Notes under the pieces: generated by a model | Database searches by the model: none | Seen by the model: the letters and a program-made list of their open reading frames with translations, nothing else | What the model was told of the DNA's origin: nothing | From: an uncultured cyanobacterium | GTDB taxonomy: Bacteria > Cyanobacteriota > Cyanobacteriia > Cyanobacteriales > Geitlerinemataceae | Length of the DNA stretch: 10,820 nucleotides | NCBI GenBank assembly: GCA_937121005.1 | Contig: CAKZKB010000268.1 | Location: 1-10,820, forward strand | Direction: 5' to 3' | In this document: positions 5,583 to 10,820 of the stretch, in pieces | How the letters are laid out: each line of letters starts with the position of its first letter | How positions within the stretch are numbered: position 1 is the stretch's first letter | Program-made: the position numbers and the translations under genes

Positions 5583-6879
5583 AAGCGGCTTCTGCTTGTT
5601 GAATATAAGTCGTTCCCGACGATCGCAGGGCGGCGATCGCCAAACTCATGGCGATGCGATGATCGCCGTAACTCTCCACTTCCGTCCCTTTCAAATCCGC
5701 ACCGCCGACGATTTCCAACCCGTCGGGTAACTCTGTTACTCGCGCCCCCATTTTATTCAATTGTGTGGCCATTGCTGCTAAGCGATCGCTCTCTTTGACC
5801 CGCAATTCTGCTGCATCGCGAATCGTTGTCGTCCCGCTTGCAAATGCCGCCGCCACTGCCAAAATCGGCACTTCGTCAATGAGACGGGGAATGACATCGC
5901 CCCCAATGGTGCAGGCTTTTAAGACACGCGATCGCACTCGTAAATCGGCCACGGGTTCCCCTGCGACTTCCCGTTCCTTCTCTCGCGAAATATCTGCGTC
6001 CATCATCTCCAACGCTTCTAAAATACCCGTGCGCGTCGGGTTCACTCCCACATTTTCGACTACAATTTCTGCACCGGGAACGATCGCCCCCGCCACCAAC
6101 CAAAACGCCGCCGAACTGATGTCCCCCGGTACGACAACCGTTTGCCCGGTTAACCGCGATCCCCCGGTAACGGTGACGCTGCGACGATCGCCATCGACCT
6201 CAATTTCGGCCCCGAACGCCCGCAGCATTCGTTCGCTGTGATCCCGCGACAACGCTGGTTCCACCACTGTTGTCTTCCCTTGCGTTCGCAACCCTGCCAA
6301 CAAAATACACGACTTCACTTGCGCCGAAGCAATGGGAGAATGATACTCTATTCCTTGGAGCGATCGCCCCGACACCGCCAACGGTGCCACCGAGGCCCCA
6401 TTTCGTCCCCATATTTGCGCCCCCATCTGCTGCAACGGCTGAACCACCCGCGACATGGGCCGCGATCGCAACGACGCATCTCCAGTAACGGCGAAAAAAC
6501 AGCCTGCTTGAGATGCCAACAACCCCAACATCAGCCGCAGCGTCGTCCCGGAATTGCCCGCATTCAGGACATCACCCGGTTCTCGCAACCCCACCTCTCC
6601 CACACCGCTAACCCGAACGCGATCGCTGTTGAGAGGAGAAATTTCAGCCCCCATGGCTTGCAGGCACGCCGCCGTACTGCGCGGATCTTCGCCCAATAGC
6701 AAGCCCCGGATCTCGGTTTCTCCAGAGGCGATCGCCCCCAACATCAGCGCCCGGTGGGAGATGGACTTGTCGCCGGGAACGGACACCCGCCCGCCCAAAC
6801 TGACCCCGGTTGCAGGGGGGGTGACAGCCCAAATTTCTCCATTTTGTAACAGTTGCGCGGCGACGATCGACGAGGGCAT
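5500..6879 (-). CDS. aroA: 3-phosphoshikimate 1-carboxyvinyltransferase (EPSP synthase)
   Basis: This 459-aa enzyme joins phosphoenolpyruvate to shikimate-3-phosphate, the sixth step of the shikimate pathway to aromatic amino acids. Landmarks include PGDKSISHRA (Lys38), LNAGNSGTTLRLMLG (106-119), RSRPM (138-142), RLIDEVPILAVAAAFA with Asp335/Glu336, RVKESDR (360-366) and YGDHRIAMS (404-412). The NSGTT form is the one seen in cyanobacterial and Bacillus enzymes rather than the E. coli NAGTAM form. The frame is open upstream to 7044, but that stretch lies over the opposite-strand gene at 6956. ATG 6879 is chosen; ATG 6891 (adding MFIV) is equally possible. Neither has a clear RBS. It is divergent from the 6956 gene, and its 3' end overlaps the HicB-like frame. 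Confidence 0.95.
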   Translation of the reverse strand: MPSSIVAAQLLQNGEIWAVTPPATGVSLGGRVSVPGDKSISHRALMLGAIASGETEIRGLLLGEDPRSTAACLQAMGAEISPLNSDRVRVSGVGEVGLREPGDVLNAGNSGTTLRLMLGLLASQAGCFFAVTGDASLRSRPMSRVVQPLQQMGAQIWGRNGASVAPLAVSGRSLQGIEYHSPIASAQVKSCILLAGLRTQGKTTVVEPALSRDHSERMLRAFGAEIEVDGDRRSVTVTGGSRLTGQTVVVPGDISSAAFWLVAGAIVPGAEIVVENVGVNPTRTGILEALEMMDADISREKEREVAGEPVADLRVRSRVLKACTIGGDVIPRLIDEVPILAVAAAFASGTTTIRDAAELRVKESDRLAAMATQLNKMGARVTELPDGLEIVGGADLKGTEVESYGDHRIAMSLAIAALRSSGTTYIQQAEAASISYPGFVKTLRQVCGEGTTDNATTDK

Positions 6880-6955
6880 TACAATAAACATCAGAGGGAG
6901 CGTTAAAGATTCTAGCGCGTTCTCGCCCCATTCGCTTTCGCACAGGAAGTCAAAT
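6880..6955. promoter_or_regulatory. Divergent promoter region between aroA and the gene at 6956
   Basis: These 76 bases must hold the start signals for both genes unless their promoters lie inside the coding regions. No consensus -10/-35 pair or operator is clear to me. Confidence 0.35.
6944..6949 (+). promoter_or_regulatory. Ribosome binding site (AGGAAG) of the gene at 6956
   Basis: AGGAAG is the clearest Shine-Dalgarno sequence in the window. It fixes the start at ATG 6956 within a longer open frame that shadows aroA. Confidence 0.7.
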
Positions 6956-7429
6956 ATGCTAACGCACCAACGCAAGCCCGTTTGCTTATCCCTCGTCTCC
7001 CTCGATTTGCCCGTGCGATCGATGGTGGAAACCGCCGCAACCATTTACCAAAAAGAACGCGATCGCTTTCACCTGCTGCTCAACGAACCCATTATCCGGG
7101 GTTGGGAAGCCGATCCGCAACCGGAACCGCTAAAAGAAACCCGCTTGCTGTGGCTGGAAATTTCCCCCTATCGGATCGTGGCCACCATGCAGGAAAACGG
7201 CGCGTTCAGCTATCGCCACCTGTGGGAAAATGGGATGTATGGCATCAGTCGCTATTGGTTGCGCGGGGCAGCCGGGCGATCGTACAGTCAAATGCGCCTG
7301 CGAAACTACACTCGCAGCCTCACCCTCACCGGGCAAGACATTCCCGAACACTTGCGCCTCGAATACGAACTGTGGTCGAATAAAATCCAACTGGGGCGCT
7401 ACGTTCTCAATTTAGAAATTGATGGCTGA
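6956..7429 (+). CDS. Conserved-looking hypothetical protein, 157 aa
   Basis: I do not recognise a named family. The start is well supported: AGGAAG lies 8 bases ahead of ATG 6956. The protein appears soluble, with no signal peptide or membrane helix. It has an N-terminal beta-like segment, a helix around residues 22-42 (ETAATIYQKERDRFHLLL), and a core rich in Trp and Tyr, for example RLLWLEISPYRIVATMQENG, YRHLWENGMYGISRYWLRG and LEYELWSNKIQLGRYVLNLE. The aromatic, beta-rich pattern suggests a small globular domain. It is divergent from aroA and ends 27 bases before the stop of convergent egtD, so it is a single-gene unit. Function unknown. Confidence 0.8.
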   Translation: MLTHQRKPVCLSLVSLDLPVRSMVETAATIYQKERDRFHLLLNEPIIRGWEADPQPEPLKETRLLWLEISPYRIVATMQENGAFSYRHLWENGMYGISRYWLRGAAGRSYSQMRLRNYTRSLTLTGQDIPEHLRLEYELWSNKIQLGRYVLNLEIDG

Positions 7430-7456
7430 GAAGGGAAACCTGCTTGCTGGGTAAAC

Positions 7457-8488
7457 TTAGGACAAAGAGAGATAGCGAACTCCAAACAGGCGATCGGGAT
7501 CCGTCCAGGTTTTCTCTAGCGTGAATCCGGCGGCTTCGGCGAGTTCTCGGAACTCTTCTTCGCCATATTTGTGGGAGTTTTCTGTGTGGATGCTTTCCCC
7601 TTCTTCAAAAGCGAACTGATAGTTGTCAATGGTGACAACTTGAGGGCAAGCCGATATGAGGTGCATTTCGATTCGCCCCCGAATTGGATTGTAAAAAGCG
7701 TAGTGATAAAAGCGATCGAGGTTAAAATCGGCTCCCAATTGACTGTTAATAATCGTCAACATATTGAGATTGAATTTGGCCGTCACTCCGGCTGCATCGT
7801 TGTAAGCAGAGTGTAAGATACGTGGCTCTTTTTTGAGGTCGGTTCCGATCAGCATTCCGCCGCCTTTTCCTACTCGTTGCGCCGATTTTTTCAACAGGTC
7901 GATCGCTTCGTGGTTCTCTAAATTGCCAATGGTGCTACCCGCAAAATAGATCGCTTTTTTGCTCGGCGTTTGGTTTTGGCATTCGGGCAGATCTAAATCG
8001 CGAGTGTAGTCAGCAACAACGGCGATCGTCTCTAAATGCGGATACTTTTGGCTCGTCAGTTCGCTATAGCTGAATAAATGCTCTTTCGAGATGTCAATGG
8101 GCATATAGGCGACGGGATCGGACAGAGAATTGAGGAGTGGATAGACTTTTTTGCCGCTACCACTGCCATATTCGACCAGCAAGATGCGATCGCCTAAAAA
8201 CTGGGCAATTTCTTCTTTGTTCTCCTCGAGAATTCTAATTTCGGTACGTGTGGGATAATATTCAGGTAAATCGCAAATCTGGTTGAACAAGTCAGAACCG
8301 TACTCGTTGCAATAGAATAGCAAGGGAGGAAGTTGCTTGCGCGGTCGAGACAGACCCTTAATGACGGTTTCGCGAAGGTCGAGACGACTGGGTTGGTAGT
8401 CGTAGCAACGGAGATTTTGAGCGATCGAGTCGAGCATTTCCTGATTTGGCTTGAGAGTAGGAGCGCCAACGATGATGCTTGTCGGCAT
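7457..8488 (-). CDS. egtD: L-histidine N(alpha)-methyltransferase (EgtD)
   Basis: This 343-aa SAM-dependent enzyme trimethylates histidine to hercynine, the first step of ergothioneine synthesis. Family marks are the DLPEYYPTRTE segment (73-83); the SAM-binding loop EYGSGSGKK (106-114); FAGSTIGN with Asn189, the likely counterpart of the histidine-binding Asn; and HTENSHKY (301-308), where Glu303 and Ser305 match the Glu-x-Ser pair that binds the histidine amino group in mycobacterial EgtD. Length is normal for a stand-alone EgtD of about 320-345 residues. The usual partner egtB (sulfoxide synthase) is not adjacent: one side is the convergent 6956 gene, the other is a MITE-like element and argH. 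No strong RBS. ATG 8488 is the natural start. Confidence 0.93.
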   Translation of the reverse strand: MPTSIIVGAPTLKPNQEMLDSIAQNLRCYDYQPSRLDLRETVIKGLSRPRKQLPPLLFYCNEYGSDLFNQICDLPEYYPTRTEIRILEENKEEIAQFLGDRILLVEYGSGSGKKVYPLLNSLSDPVAYMPIDISKEHLFSYSELTSQKYPHLETIAVVADYTRDLDLPECQNQTPSKKAIYFAGSTIGNLENHEAIDLLKKSAQRVGKGGGMLIGTDLKKEPRILHSAYNDAAGVTAKFNLNMLTIINSQLGADFNLDRFYHYAFYNPIRGRIEMHLISACPQVVTIDNYQFAFEEGESIHTENSHKYGEEEFRELAEAAGFTLEKTWTDPDRLFGVRYLSLS

Positions 8489-8590
8489 CGAGGCTTTCTG
8501 GGATCTTAGTACGTTGAGGCCGGTTTGACTGAGTTTTTACAAAAATTAACATTCGATCGCAATGGAGCGCTGCCCGAGTCCGTTGTCTAG

Positions 8591-8609
8591 TCGTGTGACA
8601 GTCGCACGA
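8591..8609. promoter_or_regulatory. Near-perfect inverted repeat upstream of egtD
   Basis: TCGTGTGACAGTCGCACGA has 8-base arms that pair at 7 of 8 positions around CAG. It is about 100 bases upstream of the egtD start and ahead of an AT-rich stretch (TTAATTTTTGTAAAA on the egtD strand, 8538-8552) that could be part of a promoter. It could be an operator; the regulator is unknown. Confidence 0.35.
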
Positions 8610-8637
8610 TCGCCCAAACGCAGTAGCAGTAGAGGTG

Positions 8638-8725
8638 ATACCAATTTCCAGAATTAATGCAACACATGGAAACGTCGATGTAGGGGCGATTCGCGAATCG
8701 CCCCTACAGTTTTCGGAAAATGGCA
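8638..8725. mobile_element. MITE-like element, copy 2
   Basis: This 88-base element has the same left arm as copy 1 (49 of 50 bases) and the same right-arm core TTTTCGGAAAATGG. The outermost right bases have decayed (TGGCAC instead of TGGTAT). The centre, 8680-8707, is a perfect 28-base palindrome starting GTAGGGGCGATTCG, unlike the centre of copy 1. There is no gene inside. It lies between the 3' end of argH and the upstream region of egtD, both on the minus strand, where the palindrome could act as a terminator for argH transcripts or affect egtD expression. Confidence 0.75.
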
Positions 8726-8783
8726 CGAGTCGCTAGCATTGAGGCTAACATAAAAATAAAAAGGGGCGGAAGGGGAATCCTGA

Positions 8784-10157
8784 CTAATTCACTAACAACT
8801 GGCGAGCATTTTTCAAGGCTTCGCGAACGCGATCGAACCCGGTTCCCCCTTCGCTATTGCGAGCAGAAACGACTTGTCGTGGCGCGATCGCATCGTAAAT
8901 ATCCGCCTCAAATTGAGGATGCAATTCTTGCCATTCTGCTAATGTCAGATCTTTTAACAGTTTACCTGAAGCCAAGCAAGTTTTGACGACTTTGCCTACC
9001 AAGTTATAGGCTTCGCGAAACGGTACGCCTTTGGCAGCTAAATAGTCGGCAACATCGGTGGCATTCGAGAAGTCTTCAGCAACCGCATTATCCAAGCGAT
9101 CGCGGTTAAAGACAATCCCTTCTGCCATCAAAATTGTCATTGCTTCGATGGACACCAAAACGGTTTTTACCGTATCGAAGAGGGCTTCTTTATCTTCTTG
9201 CAAATCTTTATTATACGCCAACGGCAACCCTTTCATCAACACCAACAGCCCTTGTAAATGCCCGAATACGCGCCCCGCTTTCCCTCGTACCAATTCCGGC
9301 ACGTCGGGGTTCTTTTTCTGGGGCATAATGCTCGATCCGGTGGCGCAGCGATCGGTTAAAGTCACGAAATTAAACTCTTGCGACGACCAAGAAATGACTT
9401 CTTCGGCCAAACGACTCAAATGCACCATAATTAAACTGGCTGCACTGGCAAACTCGATAGCAAAATCGCGATCGCTGACTCCATCTAAACTGTTGCGATA
9501 GATGCCATCGAAGCCTAACAACTCAGCCGTATAGCGGCGATCGATGGGAAACGTCGTCCCTGCTAGCGCTCCAGATCCCAACGGACAAGTGTTGACGCGC
9601 TGGTACGCTTCTCCTAAGCGCTGCCAATCCCGCTCTAGCATCTCAAAATAGGCTAGCAAGTGATGGGCCAAACTTACGGGTTGCGCCCGTTGCAAGTGCG
9701 TGTAACCGGGGATGAGGGTTTCGACGTTTTCTTCAGCTAAGTCTAACAAAACGGTTTGAAACTGTCGCAATGCGGCCCGAATTTCTGTGATTTTATCGCG
9801 CAAGTAAAGTCGCGTATCCGTCCCCACTTGGTCGTTACGCGATCGCGCCGTGTGCAGCTTTTTACCTACATCGCCTACCAGTTCGGTAAGTCGCCGTTCG
9901 ACGGCAAAATGCACGTCTTCGGATTCGACTCCGGGGACGAATTTGCCCTCTCGATATTCGGCGCGAATTTGCTCCAACCCCGATACCAAAGTTTCGCCTT
10001 CTTGGGGGGAAATAATTCCCGTTTTCGCCAACATTTTCGCGTGGGCGATCGACCCGGCAATATCGTATTCGATCAACTCGATATCGAAGCCGATGCTGGC
10101 ATTAAACCGCGCGATCGCCTCGTTGAGCGTACCTTCAAATCGTTGGCTCCAAGTCAT
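8784..10157 (-). CDS. argH: Argininosuccinate lyase
   Basis: This 457-aa enzyme of the fumarase/aspartase superfamily splits argininosuccinate into arginine and fumarate, the last step of arginine synthesis. It has the normal length (about 460). Landmarks: TARSRNDQVGTDTRLYLRD (103-121), GYTHLQRAQPVSLAHH with His154 as the likely general acid, and the superfamily signature GSSIMPQKKNPD (274-285) with the catalytic serine in the flexible loop. The frame remains open through the heptamer repeat to 10190, but those codons only translate repeat units. I chose ATG 10157, which gives the typical MTWSQRFEG start. The mRNA leader directly before the ATG is the repeat, without an RBS. A T-rich tract follows the stop on the coding strand. 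Confidence 0.97.
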   Translation of the reverse strand: MTWSQRFEGTLNEAIARFNASIGFDIELIEYDIAGSIAHAKMLAKTGIISPQEGETLVSGLEQIRAEYREGKFVPGVESEDVHFAVERRLTELVGDVGKKLHTARSRNDQVGTDTRLYLRDKITEIRAALRQFQTVLLDLAEENVETLIPGYTHLQRAQPVSLAHHLLAYFEMLERDWQRLGEAYQRVNTCPLGSGALAGTTFPIDRRYTAELLGFDGIYRNSLDGVSDRDFAIEFASAASLIMVHLSRLAEEVISWSSQEFNFVTLTDRCATGSSIMPQKKNPDVPELVRGKAGRVFGHLQGLLVLMKGLPLAYNKDLQEDKEALFDTVKTVLVSIEAMTILMAEGIVFNRDRLDNAVAEDFSNATDVADYLAAKGVPFREAYNLVGKVVKTCLASGKLLKDLTLAEWQELHPQFEADIYDAIAPRQVVSARNSEGGTGFDRVREALKNARQLLVN

Positions 10158-10160
10158 TTC

Positions 10161-10191
10161 AATGAGCAATGAACAATGAACAATGAGCAAT
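10161..10191. repeat. Heptamer repeat upstream of argH, TCATTGC/TCATTGT type
   Basis: Read on the argH strand, four and a half 7-base units alternate between TCATTGC and TCATTGT. The bases joining the repeat to the argH start are GCTCATTGAAATG, identical to those joining the repeat at 1-55 to the M48 gene start. Confidence 0.9.
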
Positions 10192-10220
10192 ATCTTTGGA
10201 GAATGGGTAATTGGAGTAAG

Positions 10221-10240
10221 GTTCTAGGTTCTAGTTTTAG
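10221..10240. repeat. Short heptamer repeat, GTTCTAG x2 plus a degenerate unit
   Basis: Two exact GTTCTAG units are followed by TTTTAG. It is short, but it sits between two clearer repeats with the same 7-base period in the argH upstream region. Confidence 0.55.
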
Positions 10241-10265
10241 GTTGAATTAATGGGAGTCAATCGCC

Positions 10266-10296
10266 CCTAATACCTAATACCTAATACCTAATACCT
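10266..10296. repeat. Heptamer tandem repeat, CCTAATA x4 plus CCT
   Basis: Four exact CCTAATA units plus a partial fifth. The array ends three bases before the stop codon of the small membrane protein gene at 10300, so it forms the start of that gene's 3' untranslated region. Confidence 0.92.
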
Positions 10297-10299
10297 CAT

Positions 10300-10518
10300 T
10301 CAACTCGCACTCATGTAGCGAAACCAGTAACCAAAAATGATCCCGATCGCCATGGCCCAAATTTGCCCGGAATCGACGAAGGTGTTCCAGGCGCGAGCGA
10401 TTTTACCTGCGAAGTCGGGATCTTCAATTTCTTGAGCCAGGAGGTGCAGGTGAGAGGCGCTGTGGTGGAGCGCTTCCGACAGGCCGGGCCAGTCGATTGT
10501 ACTCAAAGTTTCGTACAC
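10300..10518 (-). CDS. Small single-helix membrane protein downstream of a PP2C phosphatase
   Basis: I do not recognise a named family. The 72-aa product has a hydrophilic, His- and Glu-containing N-terminal part (about 1-50, with LHHSASHLHLLAQEIEDPDF) and one C-terminal membrane helix (about 52-69, IWAMAIGIIFGYWFRY). The start is GTG 10518; GGAG lies 8 bases ahead of it, a fair RBS. The gene begins 24 bases after the stop of the SpoIIE-type phosphatase gene on the same strand, so the two are probably co-transcribed. The layout suggests a small membrane-tethered partner or accessory protein, but this is inference from position only. Confidence 0.7.
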   Translation of the reverse strand: MYETLSTIDWPGLSEALHHSASHLHLLAQEIEDPDFAGKIARAWNTFVDSGQIWAMAIGIIFGYWFRYMSAS

Positions 10519-10542
10519 GATCGCTACTCCGTTGGGTGATGG

Positions 10543-10820
10543 TTACTGTTGTCGCACGACCACGAGGGTCATATCGTCGCCGTGAGAGTTGTTGGGGCCG
10601 ATAAACTCAGCCACGCGATCGAACAGATGGTCTAAAATCTGGTTCGGATCGGTGTAGGTTTGGCAGGCCCAACCAAAGGCACTACTGAGGTTTTCTTCCT
10701 CGAAGCGATCGCCGCTCCGGTTGGCTGCTTCGGTGAACCCATCGGTATAGTACAAGATTGTGTCGCCGGGAAACAGTTGCACGCGCGACTCTTCATATTC
10801 GCTGTCGATATCCAGGCCCA
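10543..10820 (-). CDS. SpoIIE/RsbU-type PP2C serine phosphatase, C-terminal part (cut by window edge)
   Basis: Only the last 91 complete codons are in the window; the gene continues past 10820. They show the end of a PPM/SpoIIE phosphatase domain: LFPGDTILYYTDGFTEAAN, where the Asp of YTDG is a metal ligand, followed by a helical stretch and the final GDDMTLVVVRQQ, whose Asp pair is the conserved C-terminal metal-binding site. Such phosphatases act on anti-sigma-factor antagonists or other Ser/Thr-phosphorylated proteins and usually carry N-terminal sensor or receiver domains, which cannot be seen here. The first in-frame ATG/GTG in the window (GTG 10782) is internal, not the start. Confidence 0.9.
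   Translation of the reverse strand, partial: GLDIDSEYEESRVQLFPGDTILYYTDGFTEAANRSGDRFEEENLSSAFGWACQTYTDPNQILDHLFDRVAEFIGPNNSHGDDMTLVVVRQQ

Noticed and set aside
6554..6955. Upstream extension of the 157-aa hypothetical protein across aroA
   Set aside because: Antisense to conserved aroA sequence. The strong RBS at 6944-6949 fixes the start at 6956.
8358..8726. 122-aa minus-strand frame spanning MITE-like copy 2 and the start of egtD
   Set aside because: It is the out-of-frame shadow of egtD plus translated repeat (the same PCVALILEIGIT residues arise from copy 1).
10161..10296. CRISPR array
   Set aside because: Seven-base units directly adjacent to each other have no spacers. They are simple tandem repeats.

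Overview
The window is chromosomal DNA from a cyanobacterium, possibly a filamentous one (the latter is a weak inference). The signs are very many copies of the octamer GCGATCGC (HIP1), several short tandem repeats with a 7-base period, dispersed palindromes containing GTAGGGGC, and cyanobacterial-type housekeeping genes. No phage, integrase, transposase gene, CRISPR array, rRNA or tRNA gene was seen.

Layout from left to right. (1) 1-880: a heptamer repeat runs straight into an M48 metallopeptidase gene (+), whose stop codon lies in a palindrome; a small hypothetical gene (-, 878-1081) converges on it. (2) 1082-1405: a non-coding stretch with a hairpin and a direct repeat. (3) 1406-2563: a coiled-coil hypothetical protein, perhaps of the cyanobacterial Slr1339-like group, then a membrane-anchored staphylococcal-nuclease-like protein (both +). 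(4) 2564-3112: a terminator-like hairpin, a possible 54-aa gene (-) and an inverted repeat ahead of ftsI. (5) 3113-4843: ftsI-type class B penicillin-binding protein (+). (6) 4844-5582: a scrap of accessory DNA holding a MITE-like element, a remnant of an RND efflux pump gene, and an orphan HicB-like gene that runs into the end of aroA. (7) 5500-7429: aroA (-) divergent from a hypothetical gene (+). (8) 7457-8783: egtD (-) followed by a second copy of the MITE-like element. (9) 8784-10157: argH (-), whose start codon is again fused to the same heptamer repeat found at the window's left edge. (10) 10158-10820: two more heptamer repeats, a small one-helix membrane protein gene, and the 3' end of a SpoIIE/RsbU-type PP2C phosphatase gene, the last two in an apparent operon (-).

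The genes do not form one pathway. They are single housekeeping genes: envelope division (FtsI), shikimate pathway (AroA), arginine synthesis (ArgH), ergothioneine synthesis (EgtD), membrane protein quality control (M48) and signalling (phosphatase). Most have their own promoters. Only the phosphatase/small-protein pair looks like a tight operon.

I did not find a convincing new biological system. The most interesting material is the repeat layer: the same heptamer repeat fused at the same base to the start codons of two unrelated genes, and two copies of a TIR-bounded element with nearly identical arms but different central palindromes, one of which abuts a dead RND transporter fragment.
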